64,000 nucleotides of DNA from positions 35,649,110-35,713,109 of the forward strand of contig CM060173.1 of NCBI GenBank assembly GCA_030549775.1, given 5' to 3'. This document shows, one piece after another, positions 1-12,439 of the stretch. How positions within the stretch are numbered: the first letter of the stretch is position 1; each line of letters begins with the position of its first letter. The notes below the pieces were generated by a model. It made no database searches. It was not told the origin of the DNA and saw only the letters and a list, made by a program, of their open reading frames with translations. The position numbers and the translations under genes were made by a program. Source of the stretch: Tamarix chinensis. Lineage: Eukaryota; Streptophyta; Magnoliopsida; Caryophyllales; Tamaricaceae.

Positions 1-2198
1 GCAACTTCTCTTTTCTAATCTTGTGAGACTTAATCCTAACCTTTCATTATTTATTACGATGGTTTATAACCTCTATTTTATGTCCTTTTAATTTTATGCT
101 TGCCACCGTTTTGTAGTTATCAACTTGGAATATAATTTCTAATCATATTGTTCTTGCCTTTAATTATTTTTTTCTTTCTTTCTCCTCTACTCATCTTTCC
201 TATCTTCTCCACCTTTAATTATTTAATTTTGTGTATGATTTGAATAAATTATGACTAAACCCCTTGGAAAATCACCATTACCTTTAACTTTTAGATAATT
301 ATCACAACTTAGGAAGTTATAATATACCCTTCCAACCCTTACACCTATTATATGTTCTCTCTTTATTATTTTCCCTTCTTTATCTTCTCCTCCATGTTTT
401 TTCCTTCTCCTTTTTCTTCCTATATTGGTTAAAAATCCCTCCTTTCTTACTTGATATTTTTACACAATATATATTAGTTGCAATATTACGTTATTATCAT
501 TATAATAATTACCTAATATACCTTTCAAATATTTAACTTATAATGTTTTTGATCTTATCTCCCCTACCTCATTTCTACCACCATCATCTTCTCTATTTTT
601 ATCCTATGGATTGCACATCTGTCATCCCCTATGACCACCATTTTTGATACCTTACACCACAACCAAAACCAGCATTATCCTTAATATTATCTTCTTTTCT
701 ATTGACTTTTTTTGGATGTTCTCTTCTCTATTCTTCTCCCATTTTGATCTTTCTTTTCCATTTTGCCTCTATTTTCAAGCTTGGCTGTCATCCAAAAGTT
801 TAAGATAAGTTTTGCTACTTATTCTCTTTGATTATACATGATTTATTTTAGTTATATATGGTTTTTGTTACTAATATTTTCATGACCTTTTCTAGGATAT
901 ATAGGCTTGTTGGAAGAATGGTTTTGGTCCTCCAATCTTGATTTCTTTTTTGAATAATATGATTATATTTTGTTAATATCTTATTAGTTCTTACAAGCAT
1001 ATTGTAAGTTTAGGTAAATTTATGATTATGGCATATGGTATTTATGTTTTTTGGACCAAGGTGTTCTTGTGTAATTTGATTATTAGTTGGAGATTAGAGA
1101 ATACTTAGAGGAAAATTCATAGGAGAGAGGAGAGAAAAATGTGGAAAAGTTGTATTATGATTTTAGATCTCATAAGATAGATATAAGACCCTATATATAT
1201 AAGAGTAGAATGAGGGAGGAAAATGAGGAAAAACACCCTATGCTTACACACAATGAAATGCTTTTATCTTGAGTACAAGACAATTTTAGCATGGAAATGC
1301 CATGGGATACTAGTTTGGGACTAGTATGAGACTGAGATAAATGTGTCTAGAATATTTTTTTTGTAGATTCTTGTCCTTTGGGCCTACATTCCAAGGCCTA
1401 ATAATACTAGTTTGGAAAAGACATATATCACAATGATATTTTTATTTGGGGTTGTAGTTCCAATTAATTTTTTTTATTCTATTAGCATTTTTTTAAAATT
1501 GACGATACACTGTCAAAAAAGGTAATTTGTGGCATTTAACAACAAAAAATTTTGTGCTGATAATTTTACACTAGTGGAAGTATGATAACAATATAGTTGG
1601 GTATTACTATATTCATCATATGTCTTTCTTACCATATCGTCCTCGCATCAAATACAAGTCAAACAAGTTAGAAAATAATACATGATAAATAGTGAATAAG
1701 AGAAGCTCGAAAAAACATAGATGTAAGTTAGGAGATTAAATTTAGGTATAATATCAAAATACAACAAAAGGGATACTACAGAACTAAGAGTTCAAAAAGG
1801 TTCATGGAAAAAATTTAATAATTAGATAACATGTTGTTTAGTTTACATCATTATTAATCAATTTACTTTGAAGTGGGTAAGTTTTAGATCAATGTCAAGT
1901 TTGCAGTATAGAAATAGTCAATGAATATTTTTATGTAGCCTATAAGACATATTTGAAGAAACTAAATGTAGTTCAATAAAGATTCTACTATGAGAAGTGT
2001 AAAAAAAAATTCAAAAAGGTAGGTTGAGGTATAAGTTGCAAATTAGTGTTGTTTATGGAGCAAGAAACATCTCACTACTTCTATGGGATAGAGAATGTAC
2101 ACAATTAATTGGAAAATCAGCACAGGAGCTAAGAGAGATGAATTTAAAGGTTCTATATTTAACATGTTTGATGTAATTTATTTACTATTTACATGGCT
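1..2198. other. AT-rich non-coding DNA
   Basis: There is no long open frame and no recognisable protein motif on either strand. The sequence is AT-rich with pyrimidine-rich patches around 340-420 and 540-780. The only short open frame (2095-2304) runs into the fold-back element and has no recognisable features. I see nothing else to annotate. Confidence 0.6.
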
Positions 2199-2423
2199 TA
2201 GTATGGGGGGTCATAGGGGTGGAAAAAATTTCCCTCTATTTTGTATCTTTTATATTAAGTATTTAATAATAATAAATATATTTTTAATAAAATACCCATT
2301 TTAGATCAAATTAAGATCTAAAATGGATATTCATTAGAATAAAAATATTTAATTTTAGATAGATTATATAAGATATATAAGATATGGGAGTAATTTTTCC
2401 ACCCCTATTACCTCCATACCAAA
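2199..2423. mobile_element. Fold-back MITE-like element, long imperfect palindrome
   Basis: The outer arms are inverted copies: TAGTATGG followed by AGGGGTGGAAAAA on the left, and TTTTTCCACCCCT followed by CCATACCA on the right. At the centre (2291-2307 and 2315-2331) a 17-bp stem of the form AATAYCCATTTTAGATC, with one mismatch, closes over a 7-base loop. Both the outer arms and the stem are centred near 2311, so the whole 225 bp can fold into one hairpin. It has no coding capacity, as expected of a MITE. I could not define a clear target duplication. A further half-copy of the arm motif (AATTTTTCCACCCC) lies at about 2472-2487. The transposase superfamily is not identified. Confidence 0.7.
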
Positions 2424-4522
2424 TGAGCACTGAATTACATATGAAGAGGTCAAATGTTCCTAACTACGAAATAATTTTTCCACCCCTTTTTTCTCTCTTT
2501 CTTTTTTTTTGTCCAAGTGAGGGAAAATCAAATTGGGTCATATTTATTTATTAAATTAGGTATAGATGATGTTTTGGTTTGCAAATATTATGGACTATGT
2601 TACTTTGATAGTTAGGTTTATATTCATCATTAACTTATAATCTTTTTTAAAAAATTAATCATTATGTAATCAATTATTTTAAATTAGATTGTGTAATAAT
2701 TTTTTAATATGTCTGGACTTAGACATACTATCCAAACTAAATAATGTAGTTGAGGAGCAAGTACAATTCACAACAACAAAGATATAAGATCTATGAGTTA
2801 CTTGACTTATATAAGTTCTAACATGTCTATTTTTTTATGTCTAAAAAGGAGGAATTACAACTGACTAAGTACACACACCAATTCATATTTTAACAAGTCA
2901 TTCAAAGTGTAAAGATAATGAGTTGGGAAAAACATATATCAATGGGATCATTCAAACATAGTAACTTAGAAGAAAAGATCAAGAGTTAATGTGAAATTAG
3001 AAAAAGAGTAGGATTCAATTAGTTATTAAGTAATTATTTATTTTCTTCTTCTTTCTAAATTAGTATTGATATTTAATCTTTTCTATTTGTGACAATGAAT
3101 TGATATTTGGTATAAAAACCAGTCAGTTCTTATGTTAGGATTATTGATGACATTAAGTAATGTAATAGTTTTATTTATTGCGATAGTCATCAATGTAACA
3201 ATCTATTATCATCTCAACTTTTATATATGCAAGCTACATTACAACTGTATGTAATGGTGTTTTTTCTAATTAAATAAAATTATTATCCAAGGGAAACAAA
3301 ACAATGTGCACCTTAAAAATAATTAAATAAGGATAAGAAATAGAATATTATGATAAGTTGTCTAATATTTAGATATAAATCAACATACTCAGTAATTAAT
3401 GTGATATTTAAGTCACATTAAAGAATACTTCTTTAATATTATTGAAGCTTAAAATGCATATTATTTACCAACCAATCATCATATGCGAACACCTCTTATA
3501 CACGTAATTTATAAATGGCGATTTTGAACTAATTATTCCTTTTAAAAAGTTTTTTAACACTTACCTACCTTCTAAAGGGATCAAAAATGAAAAACCATCA
3601 TTTTGGTTTAATAATCACTTTAAAATCATCTATTATAAATTTTCACCCATAAATCATCATTGCCTCATTATTATTCGTTTGTCATAATAGAAAGATCCCC
3701 TACTTCACTATCAAATAGACCATAAGATAGTTTATAATCAATCTCAATTATTTGTTCATCCTCAATTGTTATTGATGAATAAGTCTGTGGCTCAAAAAAA
3801 TTGGAAATAATAGTCAACAATTTACATTATACTTTTTAGAAACACTGAAATGAAATAAAATTTTAACACTACATAAAAAGCACATGTGTACGTTTGTTAA
3901 CTCTTGGTTAATTGTATACCATGTTGATTATCATTGCCCCCTCATTATGGTCATTATTAATGGAAGATGGAGATCACTTCGATAAATAACCAAGAATAAT
4001 ATTTTATTAACTATGAAAGATTTAATAATAAAAAATGACATAATTATTATATGGCTTAGCTTAGTTACTATCTACAAATATAAATATTTTCAAATGTGAA
4101 GGTTTCCCAAAATCTCCCTCTTGAAGTTCAATTCACATTTTTTCAATTTTTATAAACAGGAAACAACTTACATTTGACACTAGCTACCAGAGCAACAAAA
4201 ATATGCAGCACAATAGAATCTCTAACACATATTTCTGACATACAACATCTTTAGTAAGTGTGACTTAATTACTTATTTTATATTAAATATATTTACAATT
4301 GAATTATAATCTCATATTAATATTTATTTCACATATCTCACATGAGTTCACATCTTGCAGATAAAGAAAAGTCAATATATAGGAGTAGAATATGAAGAAG
4401 TTAACAGTATCAATGACAATTAGAGGAAAAAGACCAAGACAAGACATATCAATTAGTACTTAACTAACTTTATCAAAAAGTTGTCATAAGTGATGATATT
4501 TATAGTCAATTGATCAATCTTT
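2424..4522. other. AT-rich non-coding DNA
   Basis: Both strands carry frequent stops and no protein motif is recognisable. It contains the extra MITE-arm fragment near 2472-2487. It ends at the target duplication of the large nested retrotransposon. Nothing else is supported. Confidence 0.55.
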
Positions 4523-4527
4523 ATGAT
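4523..4527. repeat. Left target-site duplication (ATGAT) of the 21-kb element
   Basis: ATGAT stands directly before TGTAACACCCC at 4528 and recurs at 25606-25610 directly after GGGCATTTCA. The match across 21 kb is the main evidence that one original insertion spans 4528-25605. Confidence 0.8.
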
Positions 4528-4739
4528 TGTAACACCCCAAAATTTACTATATTTTTTTCAAAACCTTTAAATTTAAAACCCATAAATTTTGGGGATGCTA
4601 CCGCCACATTTAGTACTAGACCGGTTCACTCTTACCATTCCAGTACCAAGTGTTAAGGCTAAGAAAAATGTTGCCATCATCACACATTCATACATAAATT
4701 AAAGTTCGCAAATAAATAATCAGAGTACGCATGAGTTTT

Positions 4740-4852
4740 ACATAATCCGAAATACAAAGATATAGTTCTTTAGAGAATAAAAATAGCTACAATATTACAT
4801 AATCCGAAATACAAGAGATAGTTCTTTAGAGAATAAAAATAGCTACAATATT
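4740..4852. repeat. Local tandem duplication of 57/56 bp in the left LTR only
   Basis: The segment starting ACATAATCCGAAATACAA and ending CTACAATATT occurs at 4740-4796 and again at 4797-4852 with few changes. The matching place in the right LTR (about 13769-13830) has a single copy, so the duplication most likely arose after insertion. Confidence 0.8.
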
Positions 4853-5345
4853 AAAATTGTTTCCAGATTTTCAAACATAGTTAAAAGAGAAAAGGAATAA
4901 TAATCTCATAATGGAAAACTGGCCACACCACTCCAAGGACTTGATCCAGCCCAAATCATGACTCGGCCCCACCAGGTGTCCCATAGCATCAATGGCATCA
5001 AATAAGGCATCACCTACCAACAACACCTCAAATGGGCCATCTGCTCATGGGAATGAGCAGCACCCATAAAAAGGGTGATCAATATGCTACGTACTGAGTA
5101 AGGTAACCAAGCACTAAGGCCAACACACAAGTACATAAAATCATGCAAGGTAGAATCTAACTTATAAATTCAAACCCAAACATATAATATATAAAGTCAT
5201 TCTTAATATTATACAACTTATAAATGGTCAAGCCTAACATAAAGGCCCAAATAGTCAAGATTAATTATTTCATTAATATCTTATAGGAAGTCGATTCACA
5301 CCATGCCTTTAATCAAATACATGCAAGTATAGGAACCTCCCACTA

Positions 5346-5640
5346 TTTTAGCCGATGGGCCAGTCACTTGCTGGACAAAATATCCACACCACTATTCCTA
5401 ACCGGTGGATCGGTTTGGTTCCTACTCATATAGTGTCCCATAGTAAGTAATTAGTATCTTTTAAATGCCTTAGCAAACTCTGGTTTGTGCTTATGGAGCT
5501 CGGGATCCCCTATTATTATTGTTGGTGGGTCGGTCACTTGCGGGAACTTAGGTCCACACCACTATTATTCACCGGTGGATCGGTCACTTGTGGGAGAACA
5601 CGTCCACACCACTATTTCTAACCGGTTGATCGGTTGCATC
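5346..5640. repeat. GGTGGATCGGTCACTTG / GTCCACACCACTATT repeats in the LTR
   Basis: Short blocks combining a GGTGG-TCGGT-CACTTGC-GG motif with TCCACACCACTATT recur several times. The same array occurs in the right LTR (about 14320-14660). It also occurs in reverse complement in the LTR relic at about 40410-40710, which ties that relic to this LTR superfamily. Confidence 0.75.
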
Positions 5641-5796
5641 CAGCTCAATAATCTTTCACTTTAAATGATTAGTTTCTTAAGTATTTTATTTAGAAGCTTT
5701 CACCCAAACATGTATGACTGACACCTACTATTCTTATCCTCCCAAGTCTACTTGACCACCACAACCGTAGTTAACCATAGCATAGCCGAACACATA

Positions 5797-6040
5797 TGCA
5801 AACCCTAACTCCCATGCAAACCCTAACTCCATGCAAACTCTAGCTCCATGCTATCCCTACTTCCATGCAAACCTTACTTCCATGCAAACCCTAACACCAT
5901 GCAAACCCTACTTCCATACAAACCTTACTTCCATGCAAACCCTAACTCCTTGCAAACCCCAACTCCATGCAAACCCTAACACCATGCAAACCCTAACTCC
6001 ATGCAAACCCCAACTATATACAAACCCTAACTCCACATTA
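5797..6040. repeat. Minisatellite of about 15-17 bp, ATGCAAACCCTAACTCC
   Basis: About 15 degenerate units of the form ATGCAAACCCTAACTCC lie head to tail. The right LTR carries the same array, split by the nested insertion (14815-14965 and 22919-23045). Each unit contains AAACCCTAA, as plant telomere DNA does, but the unit length and spacers show it is an LTR minisatellite and not a telomeric tract. An open frame through it (5831-6109) is a repeat artefact. Confidence 0.85.
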
Positions 6041-6594
6041 TTACACTTCCCATCATTATTTTACATAACCTATCATGCATGTCTTATGGACCACACCATA
6101 CCACAATAATAATACAACCCATACACATAATACTCATGCCATAATGATCTTACCTCAACTGCATATCATGCTGCATATATGACAGTTATACAATTACACA
6201 TAAAATGCATTATAATTTCATATCATATGGCATGCATGGCATATAAAAAACATAACACACAAATGGCCACCTAAAACGTCACTGGTCTTGGAGTACGCTC
6301 CTATACCTTTTTAGGGCTTTGACTGGTCTCACCTATTATGAGGGAAAAACTAGAATTAGGTTCCCTCCTAAAAATACTATTATTTACTAACTTATCCCGA
6401 GACTACGTTTTAAAATAAAATAATACTATACTAATAATAACTACACGAAATAATACCAAAAATGCTAATAATAATGTTAATATGACTCAAAACGAATGGT
6501 GGTATAAGGGCTTCTACCCTCTACCCAAAATAATACTAAAAATATCATTAAAACATTATTAATAAAATTAGTACTAATAAGATTAATCAAATTA

Positions 6595-6763
6595 TAAAAT
6601 AATAATAATAATAGTAATAATAATAATGATGAAATGACTTAAACAAAAAGTAATATAAGGTAGTGTTTTCAACTCTACCCTAAAATAGTAAAAGTACCAT
6701 TAGTAATAATAATAATATTATTAATACATATTATTTATAATAATATTAAAAATAATGATGATG

Positions 6764-6802
<39 letters not shown>

Positions 6803-6884
6803 GAAATGATAATAATCGACTTATTTAAGTAAAATAGGTCTCAGCCCTCTAAGTAAATAATAGTAATAGTAAGAAAAAGAAGAG

Positions 6885-6917
<33 letters not shown>
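6595..6917. repeat. AAT/ATA trinucleotide microsatellites
   Basis: Runs of AAT occur near 6595-6626, 6765-6801 and 6884-6917. Corresponding runs of different length lie in the right LTR near 23627-23645 and 23869-23938, as expected of slippage after insertion. Confidence 0.85.
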
Positions 6918-6919
<2 letters not shown>

Positions 6920-7760
6920 CTTATAATAATACTAATAATATTATAAATTCAAAACTAATAATCCAAATAATTCCTACACACTCTTGACCCTACCAAGAAA
7001 TAATAACATTAATATTACACCAAATAATAATAATACTAACAATATTAATATTAATCATAATAATTGAATAAAGGTTAAAAATTGAAATAAAATAGGGTAA
7101 GCTTAAATAAATAAGGGAGAAGGGCTGAGAAGGTCTAGGGTTTCACCTTGAGTCAGCAGAGATGGGTGGCACAGGCGGTGGTGCACGGCAGCGACGACGG
7201 TGGTCGGAAAAGAGGATAGAAAAGGAAAAAGTTGAGGTTTGAGAAGAAAAGGTTGAGAATAAGGGTGGTGGTTGAGGTAGTGGCGGTAGCCTAGATTGAG
7301 AGGAGTAAAGTGAGGGTCGTGGCGCAACAAGTGGCTGTGGCGCACAGCAGTAGTGGTGGCAGCCGAAATGAAGAGAAAAGGAAAAAGAGAGAAGGAGAAA
7401 GGATAAAGGAGAAAAGAAGGCTATGGCTAGGAGGAGGAAGATTAGTAGCAGTTTTTGGGTGGTGTAGGAGGTAGTGATAGTGGCGGATATAGTGGTGGAT
7501 GGTGGCATGAGGGGTTGCGGGTGTAAAAATTTTGCTTGATGGACAAGGAACTTTTCACAGCCATAGTGGCTCATACAATAAGAATTGAGGAAGATGGGTG
7601 GTTCAGTTAGTTAGAGGGTGATGCAGGGAAAACTTAGGTAGGTTGATCTGCCAGTGTAGTTGGCTGACGATGAAGGAAAGGTCATTTGAAGTCGCGGTGG
7701 TGCACAAGGCAGGTTCTTAGGGTTTCGGGGAAAAAGTTTTGAAATCAACCAAACAAGAGG

Positions 7761-7769
7761 TATTTATAG
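7761..7769 (-). promoter_or_regulatory. Putative LTR TATA box (CTATAAATA)
   Basis: Read on the minus strand this is CTATAAATA. It is conserved in the other LTR at 24770-24778 in the same context (AAACAAG then GGTATTTATAG on plus). Position and orientation fit an LTR promoter for minus-strand transcription. This is inference from sequence only. Confidence 0.5.
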
Positions 7770-8675
7770 AGTTTGGAGGGGAAGGTAGGGTTCTAAAGGT
7801 CCACAGGAGGATAATGTGGGTAGGGTTTGGCATAGCCGACGACGTCAATTAGCCAGCAAAAGTTCAGGTCTTAGTCAACCTTTTGCATAGGAAAAGAGGG
7901 TTTTGCACGAAGAAAAAGGGAAGTGGGTTAGGCTAGGTCGAACTACGATTGAAGGGGAAGAGAAAGAGAGGAGAAATGACCGGTCAAGTCAAGTTTAGCG
8001 GCGATGCCATTTTCGGAGCTAGCAGAGCTATAGGTCGACAGTGGAGGAGGAGGGAGGAAGAAGAAGGTGAAATGGGAGGCTGGGGTAAAAGAAAGAAAAG
8101 AAAAGGAGAAGGAGAACCGAGCCAATCGGCAACGGTTATAAAAATATTTCAATGGAATGCGGCGTTCCAGGGGGAAAAGACGCAATACGCAGTGCTTCAA
8201 CTACTGATAAAAGAAAAGAAAAGAAATGGTGGATGGGCAACGAAAGAGAGGAAAGAAAAAGGAGAGATTGGGCCGCCATAGGCCCAATCAGAAGGAAGAA
8301 GGAAATAGGAAGAAAATAAATAAAAAAGAAGAAGGAAAAAGAAAAAGGAAAAAGGAAAAAGGGAAAAAGAAAAATTTAGGTAGGTTGGGGGTCAATTAAA
8401 TTTAATAGAATATTTAGGTATTTAAAATAAAATATTTGAATAAAATAATATTAAATTTCCTTTTTAGGCTAATTCAGGATTTTTAAAAGATTTTTCCTAA
8501 ATTCCTTTTTAATTAGAAAAATGCCCAATTTTCCCTCATAAAAATATTTATAAATTCCTTTTTAATTTGCCCTAAATAATATCTTCCTATTTCAATAAAA
8601 ATAATTAATTAAATTAATTTCGTAATATATCCTAATTTAATTACACTTCTCAAAATAAATATCTTGGGCATTTCA

Positions 8676-8692
8676 TTACTAGTCTCTTAAAA
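8676..8692 (-). other. Degenerate polypurine tract next to the 3' LTR
   Basis: On the minus strand the bases before the LTR start TGAAATGCCC read AAGAGACTAGTAA, following GACGAAGTCTGTTTTT. The tract is poor in purines compared with a working primer and looks decayed. Confidence 0.5.
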
Positions 8693-8799
8693 ACAGACTT
8701 CGTCCCCGAAGTCTCCTACAGTTCCCTAGGGTTAAGGCTAGGACATTCTAAGCATCTAAGAATAACACATTAATAACTGTACTTAAATCAAGTACCCCG

Positions 8800-10250
8800 T
8801 TAAGAACAAACTTGATAAAAAGAATCTAACATGTAGCCAAAAGTTCTAGATATGCTTCTCGCATATCTTTCTTGGTCTCTCAAGTAGCTTCTTCGGTTCC
8901 GTGTTGACTCCATAAGATCTTAACAAGAGAGACCACACTCGTACGAGTCTTTCATAGCTTAATGTCAAAAATCCGCACCGATCGCTCCTTATAGGTTAAT
9001 GAATCATCCAATTCAATCTCATTTGGTTGGATTACAGGCGATGGATCAACAACATACTTCCGTAGCTACGAAATGTGGAGCACATTATGCACTCGTGCCA
9101 ACTCTAGAGGAAGAGCCAATCGATAAGCAACTTCACCCACTCGCTCCAGTATCTCATAGGGACCAATATACCTAGGGCTCGACTTTCCCTTCCTACCAAA
9201 CCTTTGCAACCCTTTAGTAGGTGAAATCCTCAGCAACACCTTGTCTCCTAGCTCAAAATTTCCATCCCTACGTCTCTGATCAGCATAACTCTTTTGTCAG
9301 CTGTGAGCTACTCTCATTCGATCCTAGATCTGTCGGACCTGACGAGTCATATCTTCGATCATTTCTAGTCCCAACACTATCGTCTCACTGATTTTGCACC
9401 AACACAAGGGATTCCTGCACTTTCGTCCATACAATGCTTCAAAGGGAGCCATCCTAATACTGGCATGATAGCTATTATTGTATGAAAACTCTATCAGATG
9501 AAGGCGCTCCTCCCAACATCCCTAGAAATCCAGCACGTAGGCCCTCAACATATCCTCCAAAGTCTAAATAGTCAGTTATGTCTGTCCGTTTGTGGCAAGG
9601 TGAAAAGCAGTGTTCTTCTTCAACTTAATCACTAAAACTTCCTGTAGCTTTCCCCAAAAGTGAGAGAGGAACCTTGAATCTCAGTCTGAAACAATATCCT
9701 CTAGAACACCATGAAGACTAACCACAAACTTCATGTAAGCATTTTCCAACTAATCCATACTCCACGTGGACTTCATAGGAATAAACATGGCCGACTTGGT
9801 CAATCTATCAAAAATAACCCAAATAGTATCACAGCCGCTTCTGGTCCTCGGTAAACCACTAAAAAATTCCATAGAAATGGGGTCCTATTCCCACCTTGGC
9901 ACCTCCAAAGACTGAAGTAACCCCACTGGTCTCCGATGTTCAATCTTAAACTTCTGACACACAAGACACCGGGATACAAACTCAACCACTTCCCACTTCA
10001 TACGTGATAACCAATACACCTTTTTTAGGTCTTTATATAACTTAGATCCTCCTGGGTGAACCGAGTAGGGATTCTGATGTCCTTCCTCCATAATACGATG
10101 CTTAAGCTCTGGAAAACTCTGGGATACACACCAATGACCTCTTAATCGAATGCTGCCATCCTCATGGATTCTGAATCCCTCTGCTTGTCGTTCCTATATC
10201 TTCTATCATATTCTCTCCAGCTTAACATCTCCAATCTGGCCTGCTTGAAT
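8800..10250 (-). pseudogene. Integrase and chromodomain-like tail remnant (Tekay-like)
   Basis: This is the minus-strand end of pol. The HHCC zinc-binding region lies at about 10091-9885, ending CLVCQKFK. The catalytic core follows, with WDPISMEFFSGLPRTRSGCD-like sequence at about 9900-9830 and a VSD-DSRFLSHFW-like segment near 9690. A C-terminal region around 9250-9060 resembles the GPY/F module (YIGPYEILERVGEVAYRLAL), then HIS-LRKYVVDPSPV. Beyond it, KILWSQHGTEEAT near 8870-8930 matches the shape of a chromovirus chromodomain, which would target integration to chromatin. Stops and frame breaks occur throughout, many at Trp or Gln codons, so no active enzyme could be made. Confidence 0.75.
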
Positions 10251-11660
10251 CTCTTCAAATATAGTTGGAGTGAGTGTTAGGTTATTCATACGAGCTTCGA
10301 GGTTTCCCTACTGGATCATCTCGATCTCCAGTTCTAACAATTCTCTTATTTTTCGGTTAGCAATCACATAACACCACATAGAATGTGAAGTCTTCCTACT
10401 CAGAGCATCTATAACCACGTTAGCCTTACCCTCATGGTAGGTTAACTCAATATCGTAGTCCTTCATAAGCTCCAACCATCTTCTCTACCTCAAGTTGAGT
10501 TCTTTCTATGTGAAAAATATACTCGAGACTCTTGTGATCTGTAAAGAATTTTCACTTTGCCCCGTATATATAATTTCTCCAAATCTTCAAGGCAAAAACA
10601 ACAGCAACTAACTCTAGGTCATACGTGGGATTATTCTGCTCATGTTTCTTCAGCTATCGTGAGGCATAAGCTATCACTTTACTCTTTTGCATCAATACAT
10701 ATCCGAACCCATACTTGAATGCATCACTGTAAACCTCGAACTCCTCGGTGCCCTTGGGTAAATTCAATACCGGTGTAGAGGTCAACCATTTCTTCAACTC
10801 TCGGAAAGCCTCTTCACAAGCCTCATCCCATTGGAACTTTGTAGATTTCTTTAGAAGATTAGTCAATGGTTTGCCAATCTTGGAAAATTTCTTCACAAAT
10901 CCTCTGTAGTATCCAACCAAAGCCAAAAACTCTGAATCTCTGATATGTTCGTAGGGGCCTTCCATTCTATGATCGCCACAACCTTAGTTGGATTTACAAC
11001 CACTCCTCTAGCTGATACAATGTGACCAAGAAAGGCTACCTCTTGAAGCCAAATCCACACTTTGACAGCCTCGCATACAGGTGATGTTCCCTCAACGTAC
11101 TCAAAATAGTACGTAAATGCTGCTCATGCTCCTCATTTCTCCTAGAATACACATAAATATCATCCATGAATACCACCACAAATTGATCGAGGAAAGGTCC
11201 GAATATCCTCATCATTAACTCCATGACAACTGCGGGGGCATTTGTAATTCCGAAGGGCATCACCATAAACTCATAATGCCCATATCGGGTCTGGAAGGCA
11301 GTCTCATAATATCCGCATCGGCAATTCTCAACTGGTGATATCTGGACCTAAGATTAATCTTAGAAAATACCATAGCACCCTTCAACTGGTCAAATAAATC
11401 ATCGATCCTCAGGAGTGGATACCGGTTCTTTATTGTCAACTGATTCAATCCTTGGTAGTCGATGCAAAAATGGAGGCTACCATCCTTCTTGTTCACAAAC
11501 AATACCGGTGCTCCCCATGGTGATACACTCAACAAGATGTACCCATGCTCCAATAATTCCTCCAACTAGGCCTTCAACTCTTTTAACTCAACCGGTGCCA
11601 TTCTGTAAGGTGTCTATGAGACTGGCTCGACTCCCAGCCCTAGCTCGATCTTAAAATCAA
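10251..11660 (-). pseudogene. Reverse transcriptase and RNase H remnant (Tekay-like)
   Basis: The minus-strand RT is split over at least two frames. The 11565-11260 part has [19 protein letters not shown] and [18 protein letters not shown]. The 11266-11036 part has [12 protein letters not shown] and the active-site segment [11 protein letters not shown], with the two Asp at about 11164-11159. The RT-RNase H connection and RNase H start follow at 10965-10654 (LVGYYRGFVKKFSKIGKPLT, then FEVYSDAFKYGFGYVLMQ). RNase H continues with stops to about 10380. Upstream, RMAPVELKELK near 11600 marks the usual start of RT. Frameshifts and stops make it a pseudogene. Confidence 0.85.
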
Positions 11661-11906
11661 TCTCCCAAACTAGAGGCATGCCTGGTATTTCTTCTAGAAA
11701 CACATCTGAAAATTCTTTAACTACGAAATACTGCCTAATGCGGTTAAGTCCCTCTTTAGCTCCTGCACACTGCATAAATACACGGGATATCCTTTTTGGA
11801 TCAAAGTGTACAAAGTAACTACAGACACTACCTTGGTGGTCAGCTCGGGCAGAGTCTTCCTGTACAAAACCCTAGTCCCCTTCGAGCCTCATGAAATCAT
11901 CCACTC

Positions 11907-12206
11907 CTAGGCACAATCAATAACGGCCTTGTATCTCCCTGGCATATCCATGCACAGAGTCACGTCAAAATCATTCAAGTCCATCCAAACCAGATCTACT
12001 AGGAAGTCGACCCCGCCTATATCTAAGGCTACATCGGAAAACGTTGGACTACATTCCATCATGTCACCCGATGGAAGCATCATAGATAACTGTACTCTAG
12101 CAGATGGTGACAGTCCAGCCTTAGCAGTAAATGCAGATGATATAAAAGACAACATGGCACTTGAGTCAAATAGAATATACGTTGTTATAGAATAAATGGT
12201 GAACAT
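11907..12206 (-). pseudogene. Retropepsin-like protease remnant
   Basis: A minus-strand open stretch carries YILFDSSAMLSFISSAF, in which the catalytic D-S/T-G-A motif has become D-S-S-A. LDIGGVDFLVDLVWMDLNDF further on matches the second half of gypsy proteases. The related copy at 21185-21430 keeps D-S-G-A, so the Gly to Ser change is specific to this copy. It is not expected to be active. Confidence 0.8.
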
Positions 12207-12439
12207 ACCCGTAATATCATCCAGCTGACGGTCTGCCTCTGCCTGACTGATGACATTCAGATGTCCTCCTAACTAGCCTCCCTTCTGAGGATAAGGCCTA
12301 GATCCCTGAGGTCTTCCCCCTTTCTCTCGAACCAGGGCACTAGATGGAGTAGGTGATCTCTGATAGTACTATCGGGATGAATTCCAGTGGTGGTGCTGTT
12401 GGTACGCTTGCTGTTGCGGCCTCAGTGCTCCTCCCTATT

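Larger units (their letters stand above)
4528..8675 (-). repeat. 3' LTR of the Tekay-like element (4148 bp)
   Basis: On the plus strand it begins TGTAACACCCC and ends GGGCATTTCA, giving TG...CA ends. It aligns with 13560-14965 plus 22919-25605. Internal landmarks in order are a local 57-bp duplication, GGTGGATCGGTCACTTG-type repeats, a CAAACCCTAACTCC minisatellite, AAT microsatellites, a purine-rich block (7100-8390) and an AT-rich end. Open frames within the purine-rich block, such as 7143-7574 and 7949-8281, are low-complexity and not genes. Confidence 0.85.

Noticed and set aside
5797..6040. Interstitial telomere
   Set aside because: AAACCCTAA occurs once per 15-17-base unit with spacers and lies at the same place in both LTRs, so it is an LTR minisatellite and not a CCCTAAA array.
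5831..6109. 92-codon open frame on plus
   Set aside because: It is the translation of the CAAACCCTAACTCC minisatellite; the repeated peptide follows the DNA unit and has no independent start context.
7103..8281. Several open frames in the purine-rich block of the left LTR
   Set aside because: Low-complexity Ser/Pro/Leu or Lys/Glu/Arg translations on both strands, not conserved in frame in the right LTR.
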